Source of the DNA: an uncultured Oscillospiraceae bacterium
GTDB lineage: Bacteria > Bacillota > Clostridia > Oscillospirales > Ruminococcaceae
Assembly: GCA_910584715.1 (NCBI GenBank)
Contig: CAJUAN010000003.1
Coordinates: 95,361 to 159,360, forward strand
DNA length: 64,000 nt
Direction: 5' to 3'
The position numbers and the translations under genes are program-made. Under the pieces are notes generated by a model. The model was not told where the DNA came from and made no database searches. It was given only the letters and a program-made list of their open reading frames with translations. Shown piece by piece: positions 25,176 through 33,829 of the stretch (positions are counted from its first letter, which is position 1; the number at the start of each line of letters is the position of its first letter).

Positions 25176-25688
25176 TTATTCCTCCTCGCTTTCGTCTTTA
25201 AGCATTTTTTCAAGGACTTTCATATTACGGCGGGCAAAGAACCAGTTACCTAAAGAGAAAACCACCAGAACCGCCCACATGACCGCAAACGCGCCTTTGA
25301 GTATGCCTGTAGAAATTATCACAAGCGAAGACAAAGCGGCAGCCGCGGCTGTAAAAAGAGTGGATCTCCGGGACATCTGCTCCGCATATTTGCGGTTCAT
25401 AACGCCCGCGGCGGAAGTTCTCGCCGCATAAATAAGGTAGAAAGCCGTACACAGTACCATAAACCCGATGCTTACCGCCGTAAATACCGTGTTTTCCAAA
25501 CCGGATGCGGCTGTAAACATTAAAAATGAAGCAATATACACCGACCAGAAAAACGCCCGGAAAAGCCTGAAGCCTATTTCGTAATTCTTTGCTTTCTGCA
25601 TTTCATCAAACCCGGAATCGCTGAACAGCATTGCGCTGCCGCTGCCGATAAGCTTGTCGTATGTATCCCTTTTTACGTTGTTATTCAT
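25176..25688 (-). CDS. DEMQ-family membrane protein (paralogue 2)
   Basis: The 170-residue protein has the same plan as its neighbours: FDEMQKAKNYEIGFRLFRAFFW, helices 1-2, the loop TSAAGVMNRKYAEQMSRRS, helices 3-4 and the tail FFARRNMKVLEKMLKDESEEE. GGAGG seven bases before the ATG at 25686-25688 supports this start over a longer frame reaching 25751. It lies two bases after the stop of the preceding gene. Function is unknown. Confidence 0.85.
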   Translation of the reverse strand: MNNNVKRDTYDKLIGSGSAMLFSDSGFDEMQKAKNYEIGFRLFRAFFWSVYIASFLMFTAASGLENTVFTAVSIGFMVLCTAFYLIYAARTSAAGVMNRKYAEQMSRRSTLFTAAAAALSSLVIISTGILKGAFAVMWAVLVVFSLGNWFFARRNMKVLEKMLKDESEEE

Positions 25689-25690
25689 GA

Positions 25691-26221
25691 TTATTCCTCC
25701 TCGTTTTCTTCGTCCGCCGCAAGCTTGTCGCGGACTTTTTTGTTTTTCCATACGCAGTATGAGCTTATAAACTCGTAAGCGGCAGCCATTAAAAATACCG
25801 TTATAAAAAATACTTTATAATTTTGCGCGGAGTGCTCTACCTTGGTGTATACAGCTTGTATAAAGCCGGATATGGGAATTACCAAATTAAATGAACCGAT
25901 TATGTACTTCCCGCCTTTCAAGCCCTTTTGATAGTGAGAAAATGAGTTGAGCACGCCCTTATTCGCGGCTTTTATGCTGTACAGCGGCAAGCTGAAAAGC
26001 ATTACTCCGTAATATAAAATCACCGGAACCTGCCCCGCGGTCGGTACGTGAGCTTCCGTACATATAAAAATAAAATAGGTTGCCCACATTGTAAAAGAAT
26101 TAAGAACGTACCACAGCCACAGGGTTTTATGCTCCAGCTCAAAGCTTAACGCACGCTGCATTTCGTCCGCGACGACCTTTTCGTTGTAATCCACAAAATC
26201 TTTTTTCTTTTTCTCGGACAT
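25691..26221 (-). CDS. DEMQ-family membrane protein (paralogue 1, most divergent)
   Basis: The 176-residue protein opens with a lysine-rich start and ADEMQRALSFELEHKTLWLWY, has four membrane helices, the mid-loop KAANKGVLNSFSHYQKG and an acidic tail after VWKNKKVRDKL. Conserved positions DEMQ and KGV.N tie it to the three following genes. It is the first membrane gene after the XRE regulator, 27 bases downstream. The family may form a sensor or permease with the regulator; no function can be read from the sequence. Confidence 0.83.
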   Translation of the reverse strand: MSEKKKKDFVDYNEKVVADEMQRALSFELEHKTLWLWYVLNSFTMWATYFIFICTEAHVPTAGQVPVILYYGVMLFSLPLYSIKAANKGVLNSFSHYQKGLKGGKYIIGSFNLVIPISGFIQAVYTKVEHSAQNYKVFFITVFLMAAAYEFISSYCVWKNKKVRDKLAADEENEEE

Positions 26222-26248
26222 CTAAAATCTTCCTTTCCCAAATAACTG

Positions 26249-26458
26249 TTAACTGTCACCGTCTCCCCAGAATACGTCGTCAAGAGTTTTCCCCAGAGCC
26301 CTGCATATCGCAATGCAAAGATTTAAAGTCGGGTTGTAGTCCCCCTTTTCGATAGCGTTTATGGTCTGGCGGGACACTCCGACCTTTTCCGCCAGCGCCT
26401 GCTGGGACATATCCATAGCTGCACGGGCGGATTTTAATTTCAAATTTTTTGCCACCAT
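26249..26458 (-). CDS. XRE-family regulator (69 residues)
   Basis: The protein is almost entirely one helix-turn-helix: KLKSARAAMDMSQQALAEKV with recognition helix SRQTINAIEKGDYNPTLNL, ending DDVFWGDGD. This compact form is common in Firmicutes as the head of small membrane-protein operons. GGAG five bases before the ATG at 26456-26458 fixes the start and rejects an extension into the promoter. It precedes four paralogous membrane-protein genes and is likely to repress its own operon through direct repeats around the promoter. Confidence 0.92.
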   Translation of the reverse strand: MVAKNLKLKSARAAMDMSQQALAEKVGVSRQTINAIEKGDYNPTLNLCIAICRALGKTLDDVFWGDGDS

Positions 26459-26518
26459 ATCATCTCCAAATATATTTCTTGCCCATTGCTTCTTAATCTC
26501 CTGCCTCTTTCTGAACAT

Positions 26519-26547
26519 ATAATATCATATATTTTACTGTTTGTCAA
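26519..26547 (-). promoter_or_regulatory. Promoter of the XRE/DEMQ operon
   Basis: TTGACA (26542-26547), a 17-bp spacer and TATTAT (26519-26524). Confidence 0.78.
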
Positions 26548-26558
26548 GTATATTTTAC
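26528..26558. repeat. Direct repeat TATATTTTAC at the XRE promoter
   Basis: Two identical 10-base units at 26528-26537 and 26549-26558 are spaced 21 bp apart (two helical turns), one in the promoter spacer and one just beyond the -35. Candidate XRE operator. Confidence 0.5.
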
Positions 26559-26671
26559 AAAAAGATTTTTATTTCTTACAAAAAGTAGTATTAATAAATT
26601 TTGCAAAGTAATTAGCTTTGCATAAATATATAACACTAAAATTGGTTTTTGTGAGAAATTTATAAAAGCCC

Positions 26672-26700
26672 TTGCTTTTTTTACGTAAATACTGTATAAT
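26672..26700 (+). promoter_or_regulatory. Promoter of fba
   Basis: TTGCTT (26672-26677), a 17-bp spacer and TATAAT (26695-26700). Confidence 0.72.
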
Positions 26701-26771
26701 AAATTTATATAAAATTATCGGAAAGCTTTCCCTGCAATAGGAATCTTTCCCATGAAAGGAATGTTTACAGT

Positions 26772-27641
26772 ATGTCAAGACTCGTTTCCGCAAAGGATAT
26801 GCTGAACAAAGCCCGCGACGGCAAGTATGCTGTAGGTCAGTTCAACATCAACAATCTGGAATGGACAAAGGCTATTCTTCTTACCGCCCAGGAGCTTAAA
26901 TCTCCTGTTATTCTCGGCGTTTCCGAGGGCGCGGGCAAGTATATGTGCGGCTACAAGACCGTTGTGGGCATGGTTGAAGGTATGCTTGAAGAACTCAATA
27001 TCACAGTTCCTGTTGCTCTCCACCTCGACCACGGTACATTCGAGGGGGCAAAGGCTTGCATCAATGCAGGCTTCTCATCTATTATGTTTGACGGTTCTCA
27101 CTATCCTATCGAGGAAAATATTGCTAAGACTACCGCATTGGTAAATACCTGCGACGTTCTGGGCATTTCCCTTGAAGCCGAAGTAGGCTCTATCGGCGGT
27201 GAAGAAGACGGCGTTATCGGCGCAGGCGAGTGCGCTGACCCCAACGAGTGCAAGCAGATCGCGGATCTTGGCGTTACAATGCTTGCAGCAGGTATCGGAA
27301 ATATTCACGGCAAGTACCCCGAAAACTGGGCAGGTCTTTCCTTTGACACGCTTGCTGCCGTTAAGGAAAAAGTAGGCGATATGCCTCTGGTTCTCCACGG
27401 CGGAACGGGTATTCCCGAGGACATGATAAAGAAAGCTATTTCTCTCGGCGTTGCAAAAATAAACGTTAACACCGAATGCCAGCTTGCTTTCCAGGCTGCC
27501 ACAAGAAAGTATGTTGAAGAAGGCAAGGATCGGCAGGGCAAGGGCTTCGATCCCAGGAAGCTTCTCGCTCCCGGATTTGACGCTATCAAGGCTACCGTTA
27601 AGGAGAAAATGGAGCTGTTCGGCTCCGTAGGCAAAGCCTAA
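26772..27641 (+). CDS. fba: Class II fructose-1,6-bisphosphate aldolase
   Basis: The 289-residue zinc enzyme of glycolysis splits fructose-1,6-bisphosphate. Seen are AVGQFNINNLEWTKAIL, the metal/catalytic motif VALHLDHGTFEGAKACINAGFSS split as HLDHG (about residue 83), EAEVGSIGGEED, GIGNIHGKYP with the second His ligand, and VLHGGTGIPEDMIKKAI with the third. The codon choice (frequent CTT/GTT and TCT) looks like that of a highly expressed gene. AAAGGA lies upstream of the ATG. A single-gene unit with its own promoter and strong terminator. Confidence 0.96.
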   Translation: MSRLVSAKDMLNKARDGKYAVGQFNINNLEWTKAILLTAQELKSPVILGVSEGAGKYMCGYKTVVGMVEGMLEELNITVPVALHLDHGTFEGAKACINAGFSSIMFDGSHYPIEENIAKTTALVNTCDVLGISLEAEVGSIGGEEDGVIGAGECADPNECKQIADLGVTMLAAGIGNIHGKYPENWAGLSFDTLAAVKEKVGDMPLVLHGGTGIPEDMIKKAISLGVAKINVNTECQLAFQAATRKYVEEGKDRQGKGFDPRKLLAPGFDAIKATVKEKMELFGSVGKA

Positions 27642-27664
27642 GTTTTAATATACGATTGAATTAT

Positions 27665-27698
27665 AAAAGGAGTACTGCGTTTTGCGGTACTCCTTTTT
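27665..27698 (+). terminator. Terminator of fba
   Basis: Stem AAAAGGAGTAC-t-GC / GC-g-GTACTCCTTTT with a 4-base loop and T run. Confidence 0.88.
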
Positions 27699-27711
27699 AT
27701 GTATTAAACCA

Positions 27712-28179
27712 TCAGTGCTCACATTGGTTAGCTGCCATTTCCATGCGCGCTTGTTCCGCCTGACGGCAGGTCTGCTTGAAATGGTATAAATCTACCTGTT
27801 TGGAAATCATGTCCTTTAAAGCTTCCGCACGGGCTATTCCGCGAAATACCAGCCGCTTCCGCGGGGTGTATACCACTATCGTACCGTACCCCAAAAGCTT
27901 TCCCGCAACTCCCTGTTCGCATACCGCGCTTTTTACTGCGCCAAGCGGAACAGATATTTTTTCGTTTCGTACGCATGAGTCGGTAACCGTTAATCCTCCG
28001 GGACTTACGGCTGTGAATCCGTAAATTATCAGCGCTCCGCATACTGCCGCGCCGAGCTGCCATACACCGGATACTGCCAAAATCAAAAATCCTGCAAAGC
28101 CCCATAAGACATAAGGTATCAACGCCGCCAAACTTGTCTTGCAGGAAAAAACAAACGTCTCCGCGGATTTATCAGACAT
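27712..28179 (-). CDS. Membrane protein with bacterial PH-like domain
   Basis: The 155-residue protein has a short N-terminus, two close membrane helices (about residues 18-58) and a C-terminal PH-like beta domain: LTVTDSCVRNEKISVPLGAVKSAV, then YGTIVVYTPRKRLVFRGIARAEALKDMIS. This order (two helices then bPH) is typical of YdbS-type proteins of unknown role at the membrane. GAGGTG is upstream of the ATG. It is divergent from an XRE regulator with repeated CTAAAACGACA elements in between, so it may be controlled by that regulator. Confidence 0.82.
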   Translation of the reverse strand: MSDKSAETFVFSCKTSLAALIPYVLWGFAGFLILAVSGVWQLGAAVCGALIIYGFTAVSPGGLTVTDSCVRNEKISVPLGAVKSAVCEQGVAGKLLGYGTIVVYTPRKRLVFRGIARAEALKDMISKQVDLYHFKQTCRQAEQARMEMAANQCEH

Positions 28180-28208
28180 GGGTAATTTTCACCTCTTTTT
28201 AGTAGTGC

Positions 28209-28250
28209 CTAAAACGACAAAATACAGTATTATTATAATCTAAAACGACA
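28209..28250. repeat. Direct repeats CTAAAACGACA around the PH-gene promoter
   Basis: Identical 11-base units at 28209-28219 and 28240-28250, spaced 31 bp, lie on either side of the -10 box. Candidate operator of the divergent XRE regulator. Confidence 0.55.
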
Positions 28251-28260
28251 CAAATGTCAA
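28232..28260 (-). promoter_or_regulatory. Promoter of the PH-domain gene
   Basis: A perfect TTGACA (28255-28260), a 17-bp spacer and TATAAT (28232-28237). Confidence 0.82.
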
Positions 28261-28389
28261 TAGTATATATGTCATTTATGATACAATAATAATTAAAGTA
28301 AAATCCTGTCAAAACCGCGCAAAGCCTTGTATATACGCACTGCTGCAAATATTTTTGATCGGATATCAGGATAAAAAGAGGTGTCTGAA

Positions 28390-28722
28390 ATGGCTTATTA
28401 TCAAAGAATACGCGACCTGCGGGAGGACAGCGACGCAACTCAGCAAAGGCTTGCGGAGTATCTGGGCACGTCCTCCCAGCACTACGGCAAATATGAAAAC
28501 GGAAACGCCGAGATTCCGTTTGAGCGTGCAATTATGCTTGCGGAATACTACGGCGTGAGCCTTGACTATATAGCGGGACTTACCAATAACAAACGGGGAC
28601 TGTCGGCAAGCAGTCTTACCGACGAGCAGCAGGAGCTGCTGACGTTTGTTTCGGGACTTTCGCAGGAGGAACGCTGTCTGCTGAAAAGGCTTATCAGACG
28701 TCTCGGGGATACGATAAAATAA
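28390..28722 (+). CDS. XRE-family regulator (110 residues)
   Basis: An N-terminal helix-turn-helix (IRDLREDSDATQQRLAEYL, recognition helix SSQHYGKYENGNAEIP, then LAEYYGVSLDYIAGL) is followed by a short helical tail with LTDEQQELLTFVSGLSQEER. The tail resembles that of phage-repressor-like regulators but lacks a protease domain. AGAGGTG eight bases before the ATG at 28390 rejects an upstream GTG. It is divergent from the PH-domain gene; operator-like direct repeats lie in the 210-base gap. Confidence 0.9.
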   Translation: MAYYQRIRDLREDSDATQQRLAEYLGTSSQHYGKYENGNAEIPFERAIMLAEYYGVSLDYIAGLTNNKRGLSASSLTDEQQELLTFVSGLSQEERCLLKRLIRRLGDTIK

Positions 28723-28736
28723 ACGGCAATATATAA

Positions 28737-28775
28737 AAAAGGGTTCGGAAACAAACGGTGTTTCCGAACCCTTTT
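28737..28775. terminator. Bidirectional terminator between XRE gene and lipoprotein gene
   Basis: A perfect 17-bp stem (28737-28753 with 28759-28775, core GGGTTCGGAAACA) has a 5-base loop and A/T runs on both sides. Confidence 0.9.
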
Positions 28776-28790
28776 ATTTTTCAAGGCCTT

Positions 28791-29951
28791 TTATTCTTCT
28801 ACCGTGGACTCGTACTGATACTTGTCGATTTTTGCGGTAATATGCTTGTTGAAAAGGCTGTCCAAGTCCTCGTAACCCTTGTAGTAATACTCTCCGGTAG
28901 AGAATGCCTCTCCCGAAACCAAACCGAAAAAGCTGCTTCCTTCGGGAACGGTGATATCGTTCAGATCAAACGAACATGTGCCATCGTCCAATAGGATAAT
29001 ATTCGTATAGTAAGAATAATAGTAGTAATCGAAAGCTGAGTCCTTTTCCGAATTTTCAGCGGTAATCTTATAGATAAAATAAACGTAATTATATGTATTT
29101 GTGGAAATTGATGAATCCTTGGGAATAAGGAAATAATTTCCGATTAGTTTAATATCCTTGAGAGACTCGCCACTGTCATTCCAATTCTTGGCAACATTGG
29201 CTTTGAATACGTCCTGAGCGTGAGTATCCATTTTGGTCATAGACTCGGCGGGAATCAAATTAAGCTTTGTCGCGTAGCTTGCAAGACCGCTTACGGTAAA
29301 TTCGCGTTCAGTCTCGGACGGCGCATAGCCCTTGCCAAAGCAGTACTCTGTGATATCGCTGCCCGCCTCAGCCCTGACGACGACCTTATCACCGTTGCTG
29401 AGCCCGTCCGCCTTGTCAGCGCGGTAGCTTATGCCGTAAACGGGATTTTCTCCGTTTTTGCTTATATTAAGCTTTCCGTAAGGCGCAAAGCCCTCGTACG
29501 TAACGGTTATGTAATCGAAAGGATTGAATTCCTCGGCTTGTTCAAGACCGCTTACCTCATAGGGCACGTCGGAAAAATTCAGCTTCAGAGAATATTTTTC
29601 CTTGAATTTTTTGGTGTCTATGTCGTCCCATTTAAAGGTGATCTTATCGCCGTTGGAAAGCTCCGAGGATTTGTCAAGTTCACCGCCCAGCTTGCTGTAA
29701 AAATCATCGTACACCGTCAGAAGAGAACCGAATGACGCACCGTCCATACCGAGAGCCTCCGCGTTGTCCTCAACAAGACGTTCAATATCCACCGAAAAGC
29801 TTGCCTTGCCCGCCGTATCCATGCCTTTACACTCGATCGTGAGATAATCGTTAAGGTTAACAGTCTTTGCGCCGCAGCCCGAAAGACAAAGCGCCAGCGG
29901 AAGCAGCAGAGCCGCTTTTATAATGCCCGTCCCGATCTTGGTTTTTTTCAT
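28791..29951 (-). CDS. Lipoprotein with repeated beta domains, unknown function
   Basis: The 386-residue protein has a lipoprotein signal (lipobox LSGC, Cys at about residue 26). Two similar external modules follow: NLNDYLTIECKGMDTAGKAS ... LSNGDKITFKWD and FDYITVTYEGFAPYGKLN ... LSNGDKVVVRAE, each about 100-110 residues, indicating an internal duplication. The C-terminal part (about 255-386) is tyrosine-rich and different. GGGGGA precedes the ATG. A single-gene unit between a terminator and its own promoter. The repeated LSNGDK modules recur in other clostridial surface lipoproteins, but no function is assigned. Confidence 0.85.
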   Translation of the reverse strand: MKKTKIGTGIIKAALLLPLALCLSGCGAKTVNLNDYLTIECKGMDTAGKASFSVDIERLVEDNAEALGMDGASFGSLLTVYDDFYSKLGGELDKSSELSNGDKITFKWDDIDTKKFKEKYSLKLNFSDVPYEVSGLEQAEEFNPFDYITVTYEGFAPYGKLNISKNGENPVYGISYRADKADGLSNGDKVVVRAEAGSDITEYCFGKGYAPSETEREFTVSGLASYATKLNLIPAESMTKMDTHAQDVFKANVAKNWNDSGESLKDIKLIGNYFLIPKDSSISTNTYNYVYFIYKITAENSEKDSAFDYYYYSYYTNIILLDDGTCSFDLNDITVPEGSSFFGLVSGEAFSTGEYYYKGYEDLDSLFNKHITAKIDKYQYESTVEE

Positions 29952-29998
29952 TGATATTCCCCCAATAACATTATTTCGTATCGTAACAAAACATACAT

Positions 29999-30027
29999 AT
30001 TATATCATTAAAAGTTCATTTAGTCAA
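29999..30027 (-). promoter_or_regulatory. Promoter of the repeated-domain lipoprotein gene
   Basis: TTGACT (30022-30027), a 17-bp spacer and TATAAT (29999-30004). Confidence 0.78.
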
Positions 30028-30163
30028 CAAAATTTGGCAGAGTGCTTTAAATTTTTTCATTAATCGACAAAAAACGACAAATTTTGTCCTGCTGTTAAGG
30101 TTATAGCGCACAAAATGAGAATAGCCGGGCATGACGTTTTTGCAGCCCTATACGGGTGCGCCG

Positions 30164-31777
30164 TCAGTTTTGTTCGCCGATAAGCTCAAAGACCTGCCGC
30201 AGAACGCCGTCCCATTCGAGACGGTTCTCGGGGGAATAGATATCCTCGCCGCTTTCGCGCAGCCTCTCGCGGGTAAAATAACTTTCCGGGTCGGCTTCGA
30301 GCAGGATATCGGGGGCGGTGCCGTAAACCCCGTTGTCCGTGCCGTCCGGATTCGGGGAGGAGTATTCAGTGTAGTAAAAATATATCCCGCTGCCCATGCA
30401 GAAGCCAAGCCGCACCGTGCCGTTCTTTTCGCCGCCCGTGTTGTTCACGCCGGCTACCGTACCCAGACCGTTCTTTTTGAACTCCGAGGCGAGCAGGTCA
30501 GCCGCGGAAGCCGTTTTGTCGGAAACAAGCAGATACAGCCTTTTGTTTCCGGCAGCCTCGCCTTTGACGGTCCTTTTTTCGGTACTGCTCCAAAAGCCGT
30601 CTTTAGTGCGCTTAAAGCTGAAAATATCACCGTTGCGTCCGAAGCTTTCCTCCGTGCAGAAAATACTGTTTGATATCTCAATATCCTCGGCGGTCAGCGC
30701 GGAAAGCACGTCGTAAGCGTACTCATAATATCCTCCGCTGTTGTTCCTTATGTCGATAACTATCGTATCAAATTCTGCCGAAATCTTTTTAATTGTATTT
30801 GCGATGACCTCTCCGGTGACCGTTTCCGAATCGAAGCTGTCCAGAAATATTACGGCAAGGCTGTTTTCCTCGTCCCGCAAAACGCTTAGAACGTTCCCGC
30901 CCCTCGCGGAAGCTTCGCCGTTTTGCGGCTGAACGGTTCCGTCAATAGCCTTGAAATATTCCGCATAGTTCAGGCATATTTCCGACTCCGCGCCGCAGTA
31001 AAGCTCCGCGGTACGGGTCGCGCCGTCTGCGGTGAGATACTCTATCTCACAAGGCTCCCCGAAGCTGCCGTTAAAAATTATGCTGTCGCGGAATGGTTTC
31101 CCCGCGGCATGGTCGTATTTCAGCTTATAGGACGATGAAAATATCTTTATAAAGTCGTCCGCGGGAACGCCGTTTACCGACAAAAGCACGGCTCTGTTCA
31201 CACCGAGACCGTCTCCCTCCGTCAGGGACGCGCCCACGTAGCTTCCCGAATAATAGCTGAAAACCGCTTTTTCACCGGTACCGTCATAATGCTTCAGGCA
31301 TTCGGAATGAAGAATCTCCAGCCAATATGACTGTGCGTCCGCAAAGCTTTGATTTGCCGACAGCCAGCGTTCCATATTGCCATCCGCAAGCCGTCCCCCT
31401 GGAAAACCGGTTTTCATATGCGCGCTTGGGATATTGTTCAAAAAGCCTGTCAGGCAGGCGTAGTAGGCAAAGTCGTTCTCAGCGTTTTGAACACGCCTGC
31501 CGTAATGCTCCTTTACGCTTTGGTAGGATATCCCGTACAGCTCCCCAAACTTGCCGATTATCGGAGCATTCGCTTCCAGAAATCCGCACAGCTCGTCAAA
31601 ATCGTCGGCGCGTTCCTGCGGGGACATCTCTCCCGACAGCGTAACATTTCTGCCGTAAAGCGATCTGTTCGGGTTGTTCCTGCGGAAGCTGAGCCATACT
31701 GTACATAAAAGCGCAGCAATAATACAAATAGTACATACTATAATTATTATAACTATATGTTTTGATTTTTTGAACAT
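30164..31777 (-). CDS. S41-family peptidase, membrane-anchored
   Basis: The 537-residue protein has an N-terminal membrane anchor (about residues 8-32), an external helical region, and a C-terminal-processing-peptidase-like core: FDTIVIDIRNNSGGYYEYAY, then YLLVSDKTASAADLLASEF, where the Ser of TASAAD is the expected nucleophile (about residue 425). No clear PDZ domain is visible, so it is a variant S41 protein. GGGGG stands eight bases before the ATG at 31775-31777, which is preferred to an in-frame GTG three codons earlier. It is 33 bases after the MATE gene and probably shares its transcript. Substrate unknown. Confidence 0.87.
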   Translation of the reverse strand: MFKKSKHIVIIIIVCTICIIAALLCTVWLSFRRNNPNRSLYGRNVTLSGEMSPQERADDFDELCGFLEANAPIIGKFGELYGISYQSVKEHYGRRVQNAENDFAYYACLTGFLNNIPSAHMKTGFPGGRLADGNMERWLSANQSFADAQSYWLEILHSECLKHYDGTGEKAVFSYYSGSYVGASLTEGDGLGVNRAVLLSVNGVPADDFIKIFSSSYKLKYDHAAGKPFRDSIIFNGSFGEPCEIEYLTADGATRTAELYCGAESEICLNYAEYFKAIDGTVQPQNGEASARGGNVLSVLRDEENSLAVIFLDSFDSETVTGEVIANTIKKISAEFDTIVIDIRNNSGGYYEYAYDVLSALTAEDIEISNSIFCTEESFGRNGDIFSFKRTKDGFWSSTEKRTVKGEAAGNKRLYLLVSDKTASAADLLASEFKKNGLGTVAGVNNTGGEKNGTVRLGFCMGSGIYFYYTEYSSPNPDGTDNGVYGTAPDILLEADPESYFTRERLRESGEDIYSPENRLEWDGVLRQVFELIGEQN

Positions 31778-31810
31778 ATCAAGCACCCCCTATTAATTTC
31801 CGCAAAGGCA

Positions 31811-33199
31811 CTATGCTTCCGCAGCGGAGGGAACGTCGGGAATCTCCGCATCGGCTTTGGGGAACTTCCTCCGCATAAAGGCGTAGCAGACAAGGTGCGC
31901 CAGAAATGTTATTACCCATGAGACCGGGTAGGAAACGAACAGCATCAGCACCGTATGGTTCTCGGGAACTTGGAATACGGTAAAGATCCACACTATTCTC
32001 AGACCGCAGGCTCCAAGCATGGAAACTATCGTGGGAGTAACCGCAAAACCCATTCCCCGGATAGCTCCCACAATGCAGTCCATAAGTCCGCAGGTGAAGT
32101 AGAAGCAGCAGACCATGCTCATGCGGATAAGTCCCGCGGCTATAACGTCGGGACGGGGATCGTAAATTCGCAGCAGAGGAGTTCCCAGCAGATAGGCTGC
32201 GTTGCCCAGCACAAGTCCCGTGACCGCTCCGCAGGCGCAGGCTGTAAAGGCTATCCTGTTTATGCGGCTGTACTTTTTCGCTCCCATATTCTGGCTGACA
32301 AATGTAAGCGCGCCCTGGGAGAACGAGTTCATGGAAACCCACACAAAGCCCTCTATGCTTGCCGCGGCGGAGCTTCCCGCCATTACGATAGGACCGAAGC
32401 CGTTTACCGAGGACTGTATCACCACGTTGGACAGGGAAAAGACCACACCCTGAAATCCAGCCGGAACGCCTATCCTCAAAATCTTGGCGGCTATCCTGCC
32501 GTCGGGACGCAGCTTTCCGAAGCTGAAGCGGAATGCGCCGGTTTCGTTCATCAGGCATTTGAGTATCAGTCCCGCCGAAACGCACTGGGAAATAACCGTG
32601 GCAAGGGCGACTCCGGCAACGTCCATTTTGAAAAGTATTACGAAAATAAGGTTCAGGATAACGTTTATCACTCCGGAAAAGGCGAGAAAATAAAGAGGCC
32701 TTTTGGTATCGCCCTTTGAGCGGAGTATGGAGCTTCCGAAATTATAGATCATCATAGCTATCATGCCCGCAAAATAAATGCGCAGGTAAAGAGCGGAAAG
32801 CTCAAGAACTTCGGGAGGAGTCTGCATAAGCGCAAGGAGCTGCCGCGCAAAAATGATTCCCGCGACGGTAAGTATAAGTCCGCTTACGACAGCAAAAAAG
32901 ACAGAAGTATGTATGGTTTTGCTTACCTTTTCGTCGCTGCCCTCTCCCATGTAGCGGGACACGATAACGTTTGAGCCTGTGGAAAGTCCCAGAAAAAGAT
33001 TGGTCATAAGATTGACCAGCGCGGTAGTCGCGCCCACGGCCGCAAGGGAATATTCGCTTGCAAAGTTGCCGACCACGATTATGTCCGCCGCGTTGAAAAG
33101 AAGCTGCAAAATGCTTGACAGCATAAGGGGAACCGACAGCTTTAATAGCTTCGGAAGTATCGCCCCGTTAAGCATATCTATTTCATATTTTTTTGCCAT
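31811..33199 (-). CDS. MATE-family multidrug/organic cation exporter
   Basis: The 462-residue antiporter has 12 predicted helices: KLSVPLMLSSILQLLFNAADIIVVG near the N-terminus, the repeat-type GSNVIVSRYMGEG, and the second half beginning IGVPAGFQGVVFSLSNVVIQ. The layout matches the DinF/NorM-related clostridial branch of the MATE family, exporting organic cations or drugs in exchange for H+ or Na+. The ATG at 33197-33199 has AAAGGAG at a rather long 12-base spacing; a longer frame to 33235 has no better site. Followed by the S41 peptidase gene. Confidence 0.92.
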   Translation of the reverse strand: MAKKYEIDMLNGAILPKLLKLSVPLMLSSILQLLFNAADIIVVGNFASEYSLAAVGATTALVNLMTNLFLGLSTGSNVIVSRYMGEGSDEKVSKTIHTSVFFAVVSGLILTVAGIIFARQLLALMQTPPEVLELSALYLRIYFAGMIAMMIYNFGSSILRSKGDTKRPLYFLAFSGVINVILNLIFVILFKMDVAGVALATVISQCVSAGLILKCLMNETGAFRFSFGKLRPDGRIAAKILRIGVPAGFQGVVFSLSNVVIQSSVNGFGPIVMAGSSAAASIEGFVWVSMNSFSQGALTFVSQNMGAKKYSRINRIAFTACACGAVTGLVLGNAAYLLGTPLLRIYDPRPDVIAAGLIRMSMVCCFYFTCGLMDCIVGAIRGMGFAVTPTIVSMLGACGLRIVWIFTVFQVPENHTVLMLFVSYPVSWVITFLAHLVCYAFMRRKFPKADAEIPDVPSAAEA

Positions 33200-33286
33200 T
33201 TCAATATCTGTCTCCTTTCGCAGATCGTATAGCATACAGCAACAGTAATTATGTAATTCAAAGGGTTTGACGTCCTTGCCGCTGTT

Positions 33287-33829
33287 TTAACGGATATGTC
33301 CGGTACTCCCGAAAGCTTTGACCATTTCGGGAAAAATCACTTTCAATGCAACGCCTGTCAGTACGCCCGCCGCCGCGGAGCTTGCCGCGAGCACGGGAAA
33401 ATACGCGAATACCGAAGCTGTTTTTAAAAGCATACACGCGGCGCAGAGCTGTCCCATAGAGTGCGCGAGAGCCGCAAGAACGCTTGTCAGTACATATGAA
33501 GCCTTCGTTTTGCGGAACAGCAGCGCGGTAACTATAAACGCCGCAAGACTTCCGCAAAGGGACATCGCTCCCGCCGTTGCGCCGCGGGTCATCAGTACAA
33601 AGCAGGACTTTAAAACAGTCAGCAGCAGCGCGGAGGGCACGTTAACGCACAGTATCGCCAGCATTACGGCAATGTTGGAAAGTCCTATCCGCATACCCGC
33701 GGGCAGGAATGCGGAGAAAAGGCTCTCCAGCCAGTTGAGCGCGGCCGAGACAGCAAAAAGGAGCCCCATAAGCGCAGTATAGCGCGCCGCTGAAATACTG
33801 TCGGGTCTAAATTTTATCATCATCTTCAT
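33287..33829 (-). CDS. Gx transporter family membrane protein
   Basis: The 180-residue protein has five to six helices with AALNWLESLFSAFLPAGMRIGLSN and GAMSLCGSLAAFIVTA, the conserved features of the Gx transporter (heptaprenyl-diphosphate-synthase-component-I-like) family, related in topology to ECF S components. It starts inside the ATGA overlap with the NusG-II gene, so translation is coupled. This trio (apbE, NusG-II protein, Gx protein) recurs in anaerobes together with rnf genes or flavin-based electron transfer; a role in flavin or quinone-like cofactor handling is inferred only. Confidence 0.9.
   Translation of the reverse strand: MKMMIKFRPDSISAARYTALMGLLFAVSAALNWLESLFSAFLPAGMRIGLSNIAVMLAILCVNVPSALLLTVLKSCFVLMTRGATAGAMSLCGSLAAFIVTALLFRKTKASYVLTSVLAALAHSMGQLCAACMLLKTASVFAYFPVLAASSAAAGVLTGVALKVIFPEMVKAFGSTGHIR

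Noticed and set aside
31955..32719. Open frame of 254 codons on the + strand
   Set aside because: Antisense shadow of the MATE exporter, with no start signal.
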